A DNA stretch of 64,000 nucleotides, taken from positions 1-64,000 of the forward strand of contig NZ_MAST01000005.1 of the NCBI RefSeq assembly GCF_001758225.1. The letters are read 5' to 3'. How positions within the stretch are numbered: position 1 is the first letter of the stretch; the number at the start of each line of letters is the position of its first letter. Under the pieces are notes generated by a model that was not told the DNA's origin, did no database searches, and saw nothing but the letters and a program-made list of their open reading frames with translations. This document shows positions 56,836 to 64,000 of the stretch, one piece after another. The position numbers and the translations under genes are program-made. The stretch comes from Humibacillus sp. DSM 29435 (GTDB taxonomy: Bacteria; Actinomycetota; Actinomycetes; Actinomycetales; Dermatophilaceae).

Positions 56836-56841
56836 TAGGGT
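56836..56841 (+). promoter_or_regulatory. -10 element of the P-loop kinase-like gene
   Basis: TAGGGT, 7 nt, then ATG 56849. Leaderless layout, divergent from the hisF promoter about 105 bp away. Confidence 0.35.
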
Positions 56842-56848
56842 CACCGCC

Positions 56849-57463
56849 ATGTGGGACGACATCACGGCATCGCCCGAGCCCGAGCATGTCGCCGCCATCA
56901 CCGCGCTGGCGGCGGGGGCCGACCCGCGGTGCGGTGCGACCGTCGTGGTCGCCATCGACGGCCCCAGCGGCGCCGGCAAGACCACTCTCGCGCAAGGGGT
57001 GGCCGACGCGCTCGCCGCGCTTCCCGGCATCCTCGACCTGGGCGTCTCGACCCGCGTCGAGCTGGTGCACATGGACCACCTCTACCCCGGCTGGGACGGT
57101 CTCGCGGCCGCGCCCGGCCTGCTGACCGCGCAGGTGCTCGAACCGATCTCCCGGGGGGAGCCGGCCGCGTACCGGCTGTGGAGCTGGCTTCGGGAGGAGT
57201 GGAGAGGCAGCCGTGCGGTGCTGCCGTCGCGGTTCCTCGTCGTCGAGGGCTGCGGCGCGAGCGTCATGCCGGCCGGGGCGTATGCCGCCGTGCGGGTGTT
57301 CGTCGAGGCCGACCCGGGCCTGCGAATGGAGCGCGGTATCGCCCGTGACGGGGAGGCGTACCGGCCGAAGTGGCAGCAGTGGGCCGACCAGGAGACCGCG
57401 CTCTTCGAGAGCGACGGAACGAGACGACGGGCCGACCTGCTCGTCGACACCTCTAGTGTCTGA
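56849..57463 (+). CDS. P-loop NTPase of the uridine kinase-like group
   Basis: 204 aa. P-loop VAIDGPSGAGKTTLA (about 32-46), a substrate-type acidic motif VHMDHLYPGWDG and FLVVEGCGAS, arranged as in uridine/phosphoribulokinase-like kinases. The product is probably a small-molecule kinase; substrate unknown. It is followed by an MFS gene starting 3 nt after its stop, so they are likely cotranscribed. Confidence 0.78.
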   Translation: MWDDITASPEPEHVAAITALAAGADPRCGATVVVAIDGPSGAGKTTLAQGVADALAALPGILDLGVSTRVELVHMDHLYPGWDGLAAAPGLLTAQVLEPISRGEPAAYRLWSWLREEWRGSRAVLPSRFLVVEGCGASVMPAGAYAAVRVFVEADPGLRMERGIARDGEAYRPKWQQWADQETALFESDGTRRRADLLVDTSSV

Positions 57464-57466
57464 CAG

Positions 57467-58750
57467 ATGCACGACGCGCAGTCGCCCGACACCGGGCGCG
57501 GGGTGACCGACGGGTCAGGGCGGCACCTCGCACGTCGGCCGAGGGTCCCGGCCACGGTTCGCGCCCTACCGGCCGTGTGGGTGATGGCCGCGGTGCTCGT
57601 CGCCGTGGCGACCAACCTGCGCATCGCGATCACGAGCGTTCCCCCGCTGCTCGACGTGATCTCCGCCGACCTGGGTCTCTCGCACGCGGCGGCCGGCGCC
57701 CTGACCACGCTGCCGGTGCTGTGCATGGGCCTTTTCGCCCCCGCCGCAAGCCCGCTGGCCCATCGCTTCGGCGCGGTGGCGACGGTGCTCGCCGCCGCCG
57801 TCGCCGTGCTGCTCGGCACCCTCAGCCGTTTCGAGGGCCAGCACGTCGCCGTGCTCTATCTGGGCACCTTCGTCGCCGGGGTGGGTATCGCCGTGGGCGG
57901 CACCCTGCTCCCCCGGTTGGTCAAGACCTTCTTCCCTCCCGAGCGGGTGGGGCTGGTCACCGGCCTCTACATGCTCGCCATGATGGCCGGCGCGGCCGGT
58001 AGCTCGGCCGCGTCGGTGCCCCTGGCCGACCTGCTCGGTTCGTGGCAGGCCTCGCTCGGTTCGTGGAGCCTCCTCGCACTGCTGGGGGCTCTCGCCTGGG
58101 CCCCGTTCACCCTCCGGGCCAACCCCCACAGTCTGAGTGGCGGTGACGATGGGTCTGGTGCGGATGCCGCTGCCCGCCTTCCGTGGCGCCACGCGACGGC
58201 CTGGCTGCTGGCCGGCTACCTGGCCATGCAGTCGTGGGCCTTCTACTCGACGGTGACCTGGCTGGCGCCCACCTACGTCGAGCACGGTTGGTCTCCGGCG
58301 TCAGCCGGCTACCTGGCTGCCGCCTTCAGCGGGTCGCAGATCGTATCGGGACTGCTCGGCCCGGTGCTGAGCGACCGGGTGCGTGACCTGCGCGTGCTGC
58401 TCGTTCCGTTCGCGGTCATCGGGATCGGAGGCTCGCTCGGGGTCTGGCTGGCGCCCGAGGCGGCCCCATGGGTCTGGGCCACCGTCATCGGGCTGGGCCA
58501 GGGAGCAGCCTTCGCCCTCGGCCTGGTGATGTTGGTGCGCTACGCCGCCACCCCGCAGGCGAGCGGGCGCCTCAGCGGCATGGTGTTCCTGTGCTCGTAC
58601 ACCGTGGCCTCGGTGGGACCGCTCGCGATGGGCGTGCTTCGCGACGCGACAGGGAGCCTGTCGCTGGTCTGGGCGGTGCTGGCCGGGGCCGGGATCCTCC
58701 AGCTGCTGGTCGCCGTGGCGCTACGACCCGACCTTCGCCGCGTGTCGTGA
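57467..58750 (+). CDS. MFS transporter, CynX/NimT-like
   Basis: 427 aa, about 12 helices. Early segments VAVATNLRIAITSVPPLLDV and SADLGLSHAAAGALTTLPVL are typical of the CynX/NimT (cyanate / 2-nitroimidazole) MFS family, as is LPRLVKTFFPPERVGLVTGL. The substrate is not predictable. The N-terminal 28 residues are polar. Starts 3 nt after the kinase-like stop; its TGA lies in the first unit of a 7-bp tandem array. Confidence 0.88.
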   Translation: MHDAQSPDTGRGVTDGSGRHLARRPRVPATVRALPAVWVMAAVLVAVATNLRIAITSVPPLLDVISADLGLSHAAAGALTTLPVLCMGLFAPAASPLAHRFGAVATVLAAAVAVLLGTLSRFEGQHVAVLYLGTFVAGVGIAVGGTLLPRLVKTFFPPERVGLVTGLYMLAMMAGAAGSSAASVPLADLLGSWQASLGSWSLLALLGALAWAPFTLRANPHSLSGGDDGSGADAAARLPWRHATAWLLAGYLAMQSWAFYSTVTWLAPTYVEHGWSPASAGYLAAAFSGSQIVSGLLGPVLSDRVRDLRVLLVPFAVIGIGGSLGVWLAPEAAPWVWATVIGLGQGAAFALGLVMLVRYAATPQASGRLSGMVFLCSYTVASVGPLAMGVLRDATGSLSLVWAVLAGAGILQLLVAVALRPDLRRVS

Positions 58751-58812
58751 GTCGTGAGTCGCGATTCACGGCATCCGACGGTATCCGAGAGCCGAGCACC
58801 GAGCACCGAGCG
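58744..58812. repeat. two 3x7-bp tandem arrays downstream of the MFS gene
   Basis: GTCGTGA, GTCGTGA, GTCGCGA at 58744-58764, and CCGAGCA, CCGAGCA, CCGAGCG at 58792-58812. The second array abuts repeat copy C (starts 58813). The first array contains the MFS stop codon. Confidence 0.75.
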
Positions 58813-58878
58813 CGAACGACGGGCTGGTGAGCGAACGCTCCGGTAGACCGACGCGTTCACCTTCGAACGAGTCGTTCG
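58813..58878 (-). repeat. 66-bp palindromic intergenic repeat, copy C
   Basis: Orientation -. P1 at 58864-58878, P2 at 58832-58859, terminal motif 58813-58818. It lies between the convergent MFS and flavin-reductase genes, 12 bp beyond the latter's stop. Confidence 0.85.
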
Positions 58879-58890
58879 AGGGCGGGGTTT

Positions 58891-59517
58891 TCAGCCCCAG
58901 TAGTCGTCGAGCAGCTCGTCGTGGTGCGCGGCGTCGTCGGCCGAGCCGCTGGCCCGACGCTCGGTGACGCTGAACCGGCCCCGGTAGAAGAGCATCGGAC
59001 GGCCGGTCTCGGCGTCGTCGAGCCCGAGCACCCGACCGATCACGACGTCGTGGTCGCCGGCGGTGTGCACCTGTTCGACCCGGCCGTGCACCCGCACGAG
59101 GGCCGCGGGCAGGCTCGGGCCGCCACCGGCCGACCGCTCCCACGCAAGGTCGTCGAACCGCAGCCCGGACGCTCGTCCGAACCGCTCGACGAGGTCTCGC
59201 TGGAGGTGGCCCAGCACGTTGACCGTGAACCGACCGGTGTCTCTGATCAGCGGCCAGGAACGGCCGCGGTGATCGGCGCAGAACAGCACGAGGGGCGGGT
59301 CGAGCGAGACCGAGGCGAACGACTGGCACGCGAACCCGACCGGGTCGCCGGTCGGCGAGTAGCCGGTGATCACCGTGACACCGGTCGCGAAGTGGCCGAG
59401 CGCGTGGCGCATCCGCTCCGGGGTGGGTGCCTGGGGGTGGCGAGACGCCGACGAGCCAAGGGTGGGATCAGCCGACGGGTCGGCCTGCGACGGGTCAGCC
59501 GACGACGGAACGGTCAT
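58891..59517 (-). CDS. flavin reductase-like (FMN-binding split barrel) protein
   Basis: 208 aa. Flavin_Reduct domain: MRHALGHFATGVTVITGYSP, VGFACQSFASVSLDPPLVLF and FTVNVLGHLQRDLVERF. Such enzymes reduce FMN/FAD with NAD(P)H to feed a monooxygenase; no partner oxygenase is nearby. The N-terminus has a short imperfect repeat (SADPSQADPSADP). ATG 59517 overlaps the PH-domain gene stop by 4 bp, linking it to the hisE-hisG operon. Confidence 0.85.
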   Translation of the reverse strand: MTVPSSADPSQADPSADPTLGSSASRHPQAPTPERMRHALGHFATGVTVITGYSPTGDPVGFACQSFASVSLDPPLVLFCADHRGRSWPLIRDTGRFTVNVLGHLQRDLVERFGRASGLRFDDLAWERSAGGGPSLPAALVRVHGRVEQVHTAGDHDVVIGRVLGLDDAETGRPMLFYRGRFSVTERRASGSADDAAHHDELLDDYWG

Positions 59518-60032
59518 GACGGGCCACCGCCAGCACGTGGACCGTCGGGCTCGCGAGCCTCGCCGAACGCCTGCACCAGGGCCGCCAGTCGAGACGCCTC
59601 GCGCTCGGCCGTTGCGCCGTCGGCCTTCTGGATCGCCATGACGGCCAGGGTGTCGCCCTCCTCGAGGTCGAGGCTCACCCAGGGCTCGCCACCGCCGAAC
59701 TGGATGCCGACCACCTCCGACCACTCGAGCGTGCGCGAGGTCACGAGGTTGCGCACGACCAGGCCCTGCCGGCTCGGCACGGCTCGGATCGTGGCGTAGC
59801 GCCAGGCCAGCGCGGCGATCGCCACGCCGAAGCCGAAGAGCATCAAGCGGTCACCGGCGCCCCACCGGTTGTCGACCTGGGCCGGGATGATGACCGCGAT
59901 GGCGCCGAACAGCGCGAGTGACAACCACCCGCACCACAGCGCCACCACCCGAGCCCGTCGGGGTCGGAAGACCGCCAGTGCACCGCCTGTCACGTCGGAT
60001 GCTGCGGCCACACCCTCGTCGGGCACAGCCAT
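59514..60032 (-). CDS. bacterial PH-domain membrane protein
   Basis: 172 aa. Two hydrophobic segments near residues 28-50 and 62-78 are followed by a bacterial PH (YdbS/bPH6-type) domain (IRAVPSRQGLVVRNLVTSRT; EWSEVVGIQFGGGEPWVSLD). The family is commonly found beside hisG in actinobacteria; function unknown. ATG 60032 overlaps the hisG stop by one base (TGATG). Confidence 0.82.
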   Translation of the reverse strand: MAVPDEGVAAASDVTGGALAVFRPRRARVVALWCGWLSLALFGAIAVIIPAQVDNRWGAGDRLMLFGFGVAIAALAWRYATIRAVPSRQGLVVRNLVTSRTLEWSEVVGIQFGGGEPWVSLDLEEGDTLAVMAIQKADGATAEREASRLAALVQAFGEAREPDGPRAGGGPS

Positions 60033-60913
60033 CAGAGCCGGCAGGCGGCGATGTCGGTGACGAGGATCGCGCGAGCCCCGAGGTCGTAGAGCTTGTCCAT
60101 CAGGCGGTCACGACCGGCCTGGGGCACCATGGCCCGAACGGCCACCCAGGCGTCGTCCTGCAGTGGGGAGACCGTGGGCGACTCGAGGCCGGGAGTGAGC
60201 CTGCAGGCGCTGTCGACGAGGTTCTTCGGGCAGTCGTAGTCGAGCATGACGTAGGTGCGTGCGGTGATGACTCCGGCGAGTCGCCGCTCCAGCACCCGGA
60301 CCCGGTCGGCCTGGCCGGGGCGGTCGCCGCGGATGAGCACCGCCTCCGAGCGCAGGATCGGGTCACCGAAGACCTCCAACCCCTGGCTGCGCAGGGTGGC
60401 ACCGGTCTCGACGACGTCGGCGATGACGTCGGCCACCCCGAGCGTGATCGCGGTCTCGACGGCGCCGTCGAGTCGGACGACCTCTGCGGTGATCCCCCTG
60501 GCGCCCAGGTCGGATCGCACCAGCCCGGGGTAGGAGGTCGCCACCCGCCTGCCGTCGATCTCGGCCACGGTCGCGATGTCACCGGGCACAGCGGCATACC
60601 GGAAGGTCGACCCGCCGAACCCGAGGGCCATGATCTCGACGGCCTCCGAGCCCGAGTCGAGCAGCAGGTCGCGGCCGGTGAGCCCGGCGTCAACGGTGCC
60701 CGAGCCGACGTAGACCGCGATGTCGCGCGGACGCAGGTAGAAGAAGTCGACGTCGTTCTCGACGTCGCGCACGACGAGCTCTTTGCTGTCGCGGCGGGTG
60801 CGGTAACCGGCCTCACGCAGCATCTCAACGGTCTCGTCGCTCAGCGCCCCCTTGTTGGGGACGGCGATGCGCAGACCCATGGTCGGCTCTGGGCGGGTGA
60901 TGTCGGTCGTCAT
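60032..60913 (-). CDS. hisG: ATP phosphoribosyltransferase, long form
   Basis: 293 aa. First step of histidine synthesis (ATP + PRPP). The catalytic part begins LRIAVPNKGALSDETVEML, with DVDFFYLRPRDIAVYVGSG and DVIADVVETGATLRSQGLEV. The C-terminal ACT-like regulatory domain (about 215-290, YVMLDYDCPKNLVD...TVSPLQDDAWVAV) binds histidine for feedback inhibition. ATG 60913 has AAGGA about 10 nt upstream; ATG 60880 is possible. It follows hisE by 16 bp. Confidence 0.96.
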   Translation of the reverse strand: MTTDITRPEPTMGLRIAVPNKGALSDETVEMLREAGYRTRRDSKELVVRDVENDVDFFYLRPRDIAVYVGSGTVDAGLTGRDLLLDSGSEAVEIMALGFGGSTFRYAAVPGDIATVAEIDGRRVATSYPGLVRSDLGARGITAEVVRLDGAVETAITLGVADVIADVVETGATLRSQGLEVFGDPILRSEAVLIRGDRPGQADRVRVLERRLAGVITARTYVMLDYDCPKNLVDSACRLTPGLESPTVSPLQDDAWVAVRAMVPQAGRDRLMDKLYDLGARAILVTDIAACRL

Positions 60914-60929
60914 AGGTGTGGCGGTCCTT

Positions 60930-61193
60930 CTACAGGTGGGCGTAGACGTCGTCGAGCGTGATGCCCTTGGCCAGCATGAGGACCTGCAGGTGGTAGAGCA
61001 GCTGGCTGATCTCCTCGGCCGTCTCGACGGTCGTCTGGTACTCGGCCGCCATCCACACTTCGGCGGCCTCCTCGACGATCTTCTTGCCGATCTGGTGCAC
61101 GCCGGCGTCGAGGGCAGCAACCGTGCCCGAACCCTCCGGGCGGGTCACGGCCTTGTCGGCCAGCTCGGCGTACAGCTGCTCAAAGCTCTTCAC
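60930..61193 (-). CDS. hisE: phosphoribosyl-ATP pyrophosphatase
   Basis: 87 aa. Removes pyrophosphate from PR-ATP. MazG-like fold with [16 protein letters not shown] (metal-binding E-E-x2-E) and [21 protein letters not shown] 61193 is chosen as the conserved start ([11 protein letters not shown]); TAGGCT lies 8 nt upstream, with no ribosome site. First gene of hisE-hisG-PH-flavin reductase. Confidence 0.95.
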   Translation of the reverse strand: MKSFEQLYAELADKAVTRPEGSGTVAALDAGVHQIGKKIVEEAAEVWMAAEYQTTVETAEEISQLLYHLQVLMLAKGITLDDVYAHL

Positions 61194-61201
61194 GGGGCCA
61201 C

Positions 61202-61207
61202 AGCCTA
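61202..61207 (-). promoter_or_regulatory. -10 element of hisE
   Basis: TAGGCT, 8 nt, then GTG 61193. Slightly long spacing for a leaderless start. Confidence 0.3.
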
Positions 61208-61267
61208 CGGTGGCCCCGTGACGGGCCGATGACGTGTCCGGATGCCGCGCGCCTGGTGGGGGTCGCG

Positions 61268-61993
61268 TCAGCTCCGCGAGGGCTCGCGCACACCGGCATC
61301 CTCGAGCTCGGGCGTGGGCCGCTCGGTGCGACTGGCACGCAGCCACACGACGAAGCCGTAGATGACGAAGACCGAGTAGACGGCGTAGAGCACGGCGGTC
61401 GGGATGTAGCCCGAGTGGATGAGCAACGGCACACCCACGAGGTCGACCGCGATCCAGACCAGCCAGAACTCGTTCCAGCCGCGGGCCATCGCGTAGGTGG
61501 CGATCATCGAGCCGACGAAGATCCAGGCGTCGCACCAGAAGTACCACCGCGGGGCAGGCCAGCCCGCCCCGATGATGCTGAAGACCTGCTGCACGACGAG
61601 CACCCCGGCGACCATGAAGACGCCCATGCCGACGCGCTCACGCACGGTGGCCCAGCGAGGCACGATGACGGGCGCGTCGTCGGGGCGGTCGGCAAGCTTC
61701 TTGACCTGGTTCCAGCGCCACCAGCCGTAGACGCTGGTGATGATGAAGAAGATCTGGCGACCCGACTGGCCGAACAGCGGCGCGCGCCCGTCGGCGGCGT
61801 CGAAGGTCACCGTGATGTAGACGAAGAAGAGCAGCACGTTGCCGACGATGCCGACCGGCCAGGCCCACATCCGGCGCACCAGTCCGCCGACGGCGGAGGC
61901 GAGCCCGAAGAGCACGCCGATCAGCTCGAGCCAGTGCAGCTCGTAGCCTCCGATGGGGATGCTGGCCTCGTAGAGCCACCTGAGGATGTCCAT
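61268..61993 (-). CDS. ribM: PnuC-family vitamin transporter, probable riboflavin importer RibM/PnuX
   Basis: A 241-aa facilitator of the PnuC fold with seven predicted helices. PnuC-type landmarks: [33 protein letters not shown] and [20 protein letters not shown] with [17 protein letters not shown]. PnuC proteins import nicotinamide riboside, but actinobacterial PnuX/RibM homologues behind FMN riboswitches import riboflavin. An FMN riboswitch precedes this gene, so riboflavin is the better prediction. ATG 61993 has AGGGA about 11 nt upstream. The C-terminal 25 residues are polar. Confidence 0.87.
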   Translation of the reverse strand: MDILRWLYEASIPIGGYELHWLELIGVLFGLASAVGGLVRRMWAWPVGIVGNVLLFFVYITVTFDAADGRAPLFGQSGRQIFFIITSVYGWWRWNQVKKLADRPDDAPVIVPRWATVRERVGMGVFMVAGVLVVQQVFSIIGAGWPAPRWYFWCDAWIFVGSMIATYAMARGWNEFWLVWIAVDLVGVPLLIHSGYIPTAVLYAVYSVFVIYGFVVWLRASRTERPTPELEDAGVREPSRS

Positions 61994-62154
61994 GTCGTGT
62001 TTGTCCCTCGGTCGTCGCGATGATCGGACGTCCTCCGGGGGTTCTGCGACGTGTACACGAACTACGCCCGGTGTGCCGGGTCACCAAAGGGGTGAACCCA
62101 TCACGACCGAACATCGCCGCACCACAGTCATGGCCGACCATAGATGGCCTGCCT
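61994..62154 (-). promoter_or_regulatory. leader between FMN aptamer and ribM, expression platform
   Basis: 161 nt without a gene. GGGTTCACC/GGTGACCC can pair (62077-62098 on the plus strand) around CCTTT. GGAGGACG lies about 40 nt before the ATG and AGGGA closer. No clear U-tract terminator, so control may act on translation. Confidence 0.5.
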
Positions 62155-62279
62155 CGTGCTGCCTCCCATCCGGACTTTCACCGTCGGTCCTGGAGTTTCA
62201 CCAGGTCAACCGGCCGCTGGCTGCGGCCGGGTCGCGGACTGTAACCGCCGGCTCGGAATTACACCGACCCCGGAGCACG
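62155..62279 (-). ncRNA. FMN riboswitch (RFN element)
   Basis: On the minus strand: CGTGCT and AGCACG form P1 (62279-62274 with 62160-62155). The conserved RFN strings GGGGTCGGTGTAATTCC, GGCGGTTACAGTCCGCGACC, TTGACCTGGTGAAACTCC and GGTGAAAGTCCGGATGGGAG are all present in order, matching RF00050 closely. FMN binding normally shuts off the downstream gene, here the PnuC-family transporter 161 nt away. Confidence 0.95.
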
Positions 62280-62426
62280 TGAAGCCAGTATGCACCCGAC
62301 GGTTCGGCCGACGCACCTCCGTGTTCACGTGATGATGCCCACGACGCCGACGCAGACGGGCCGGATCCACGACACCACCCGCACGACGCGCCGCGCTACG
62401 CGCGAAAAAGGGTCGGTCGGGGTGGC
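62280..62426 (-). promoter_or_regulatory. promoter region of the FMN riboswitch transcript
   Basis: 147-bp gap between the rpe stop and the aptamer; transcription toward ribM must start here. No unambiguous -35/-10 pair was found. GGGTCGGTCGG and an ACGCGCCGCGCTACGCGCG palindromic patch lie near 62388-62405 just beyond the rpe stop and may be an rpe terminator. Confidence 0.3.
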
Positions 62427-63086
62427 TCAGGGATGCCGGTGTCGGCGGGCCAGGGCGCGCAGCTCGTCGATGGCCTCGGCGGCGGCGGGGGCGCCGTAGA
62501 CCGCTGAGCCTGCGACGAACACGTCGGCTCCGGCGTCGGCGCAGCGTTCGATCGTCTCAGCGCTCACTCCCCCGTCGACCTGCACCCAGATCTCGCCCCC
62601 GTGACGCCGGACGGCTTCGCGAACCTGGCGCACCTTGCCCAGCTGGTCGGCCATGAACGACTGACCGCCGAAACCGGGCTCGACGGTCATGACGAGCACC
62701 ATGTCGAGGTCGGGCAAGAGCTCCTCGTAGGGCGCGAACTCGGTGCCCGGCTTCAGCGCCATGGCCGCCCTCGCACCGGCCGCCCGCAGGTCTCGGGCCA
62801 GCCTGCGGGGGTTGGTGGCGGCCTCGACGTGGAAGGTGACCGAACGGCATCCGGCTTCGGCGTAGCTCGGCGCCCACCGGTCGGGGTCATCGATCATCAG
62901 GTGCGCGTCGAGCGGGATCGGGCTCACCTTCAGCAGAGCCTCGACGACCGGAAGGCCAAGGGTCAGGTTCGGCACGAAGTGGCCGTCCATGACGTCGACG
63001 TGGGCCCAGTCGGCGTTGGCGATCCGCTTCAGCTCTGCCTCGAGGTTGGCGAAGTCGGCACTGAGGATGCTGGGTGAGATCTGCAC
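62427..63086 (-). CDS. rpe: ribulose-phosphate 3-epimerase
   Basis: 219-aa TIM barrel interconverting ribulose-5-P and xylulose-5-P in the pentose phosphate pathway. Metal/catalytic residues: [16 protein letters not shown] (Ser, Asp), [28 protein letters not shown] and [16 protein letters not shown] (Asp), with the flexible loop [13 protein letters not shown] 63086 lies 6 nt after TAGGCT, leaderless. In many actinobacteria rpe lies between rsmB and the rib genes, matching rsmB upstream and the FMN riboswitch downstream here. Confidence 0.96.
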   Translation of the reverse strand: MQISPSILSADFANLEAELKRIANADWAHVDVMDGHFVPNLTLGLPVVEALLKVSPIPLDAHLMIDDPDRWAPSYAEAGCRSVTFHVEAATNPRRLARDLRAAGARAAMALKPGTEFAPYEELLPDLDMVLVMTVEPGFGGQSFMADQLGKVRQVREAVRRHGGEIWVQVDGGVSAETIERCADAGADVFVAGSAVYGAPAAAEAIDELRALARRHRHP

Positions 63087-63092
63087 GTCGAC

Positions 63093-63098
63093 AGCCTA
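63093..63098 (-). promoter_or_regulatory. -10 element of rpe
   Basis: TAGGCT, 6 nt, then GTG 63086; no Shine-Dalgarno. Plus-strand CACGAT (63136-63141) lies 6 nt before the divergent hydrolase ATG 63148, so both may be leaderless. Confidence 0.4.
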
Positions 63099-63147
63099 GT
63101 TCGCCGCAGGCGACGGGTCAGGACTGCGGGTGGTGCACGATGACACC

Positions 63148-63888
63148 ATGACCGACACCAACGCCCTCGAGGGCTGGGCCCGTGACAGCCACACCGCCGC
63201 AGGCCACACGCACCCCACCTTTCGCCGAGGTTCCGGCCCCGGTGTCGTGGTCATCCACGAGATCCCCGGCATCACCCCGGAGGTCGAGACCTTCGCCAAC
63301 GCCGTCGTCGACCGTGGCTTCACGGTCGTGCTGCCGCATCTCTTCGGCCGACCCGGTGCGCCGGCTTCGGCCACCGAGATGATGCGCTCGATGGGCCAGG
63401 TGTGCGTCAACAAGGAGTTCACCAAGCTGGCGGCCGGTCGCACGTCGCCGATCGCCGACTGGCTGCGGTCGCTGGCGCGCGAGCTGCACGCCGAGCTCGG
63501 CGGTCCGGGCGTGGGCGCACTGGGCATGTGCTTCACCGGTGGCTTCGCGCTGGCGATGATGGTTGACGACTCGGTGGCCGCCCCCGTGTTGGCCCAGCCG
63601 TCTCTGCCCTTCGCCATCGGTTCGCGTCGCAAGGCCGACCTCGGCCTCAGCCCGGCCGATCTCGAGGTCGTGCGTCAGCGGGTCGCCGGTGGCTGCGCTG
63701 TGCTGGGTCTCCAGTACGGCAGCGACTCCGCGACCGGTACCCGCTTCGACACGCTCGACGACGAGCTGGGTAGCGGGTTCATCCGGGTCGACCTCGAGGG
63801 CAAGGGCCACTCCACCTTGACCGCGCATCGTCAGCAGTCGGCCGTCGACCGGGTGCTCGACTTCTTCGACGAACGGCTCAAGGGCTGA
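63148..63888 (+). CDS. dienelactone hydrolase family protein
   Basis: A 246-aa alpha/beta hydrolase. Cysteine nucleophile in GVGALGMCFTGGFALAM (G-x-C-x-G-G), Glu in VVIHEIPGITPEVE and His in LEGKGHSTLTA, the DLH triad arrangement. Whether it acts on dienelactone or another ester is unknown; no aromatic-degradation genes are near. ATG 63148 is favoured over ATG 63130. Divergent from rpe, convergent with rsmB. Confidence 0.87.
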   Translation: MTDTNALEGWARDSHTAAGHTHPTFRRGSGPGVVVIHEIPGITPEVETFANAVVDRGFTVVLPHLFGRPGAPASATEMMRSMGQVCVNKEFTKLAAGRTSPIADWLRSLARELHAELGGPGVGALGMCFTGGFALAMMVDDSVAAPVLAQPSLPFAIGSRRKADLGLSPADLEVVRQRVAGGCAVLGLQYGSDSATGTRFDTLDDELGSGFIRVDLEGKGHSTLTAHRQQSAVDRVLDFFDERLKG

Positions 63889-63910
63889 CCCACGCAAGGC
63901 AGCGCCCGGG

Positions 63911-64000
63911 TCAGCGCCTTCGGAGCAACGCGAAGAACATCGCGTCCGTGCCGTGAACGTGCGGCCACAGCTGCACGAACGGCCCGTCACCCAGCTCGGC
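63911..64000 (-). CDS. rsmB: 16S rRNA (cytosine-967-C5)-methyltransferase RsmB/Sun family, C-terminal fragment
   Basis: Only the last 29 codons lie in the window, ending VQLWPHVHGTDAMFFALLRR-x. This is the conserved C-terminus of RsmB/NOL1 methyltransferases (L-W-P-H-x-H-G-T-D-A-M-F). The enzyme methylates C967 of 16S rRNA. Position next to rpe agrees with common actinobacterial gene order (fmt-rsmB-rpe). Confidence 0.88.
   Translation of the reverse strand, partial: AELGDGPFVQLWPHVHGTDAMFFALLRRR

Noticed and set aside
62077-62098. Intrinsic terminator of the FMN riboswitch
   Set aside because: A hairpin can form but has a bulge and no U-tract; translational control is as likely.

Overview
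The window is high-GC DNA packed with short-spaced, often start/stop-overlapping genes. It looks like the chromosome of an actinobacterium, most likely a Micrococcales member close to the Intrasporangiaceae (inference). The support is: the trpE - tryptophan-associated membrane protein - small membrane protein - trpC - trpB - trpA - lgt order; a CoaE-GrpB fusion; a PdtaR-type ANTAR regulator; PolA without proofreading residues; many GTG starts; and a recurrent leaderless promoter layout (TANNNT, 6-8 nt, then ATG/GTG).

Region by region. 1-3.3 kb is accessory: the edge of a YefM-type antitoxin gene with its TGTAC repeats, a three-gene ABC transporter operon of unknown cargo, then a 324-bp gene-free stretch with repeated GTCTC-type motifs that may be an IS remnant. 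3.3-15 kb holds a hypothetical gene, an NlpC/P60 peptidase, an MFS transporter, TerC behind a yybP-ykoY (manganese) riboswitch, a LysM protein, uvrB, a CapA-like protein, a lipoate ligase family protein, coaE-grpB, a PPOX-type oxidoreductase and a TetR regulator. 15.2-20.7 kb is a ugpAEBC + glycerophosphodiesterase operon for glycerophosphodiesters. 20.8-29.5 kb has rpsA, a methyltransferase, a CmtR-like regulator with two CDF-superfamily transporters, polA, a thioesterase and an acetyltransferase. 29.7-34.7 kb is a livKHMGF branched-chain amino acid import operon. It is followed by pdtaR, tRNA-Leu(CAA), pyk and gltBD.

43.5-63 kb is dominated by amino acid biosynthesis: lgt-trpA-trpB-trpC-two membrane proteins-trpE-hisI, a heterodimeric ABC exporter, hisF, then hisE-hisG with a PH-domain protein and a flavin reductase. 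The right end has a PnuC-family gene under an FMN riboswitch (probably the riboflavin importer RibM/PnuX), rpe, a dienelactone hydrolase and the 3' end of rsmB.

The most unusual signal is a family of three exactly 66-bp intergenic repeats (50268-50333, 50799-50864, 58813-58878). They share an invariant CGAACGACTCGTTCG palindrome and a second hairpin whose variable pairs co-vary, with G.U wobbles in one orientation only. This suggests a mobile or RNA-encoding palindromic element. Other strong points are the two riboswitches, the palindromic operator overlapping the leaderless start of the CmtR-like regulator, the asymmetric ABC exporter with one degenerate ATP site, and strong hairpins separating binding-protein genes from the rest of two transporter operons.
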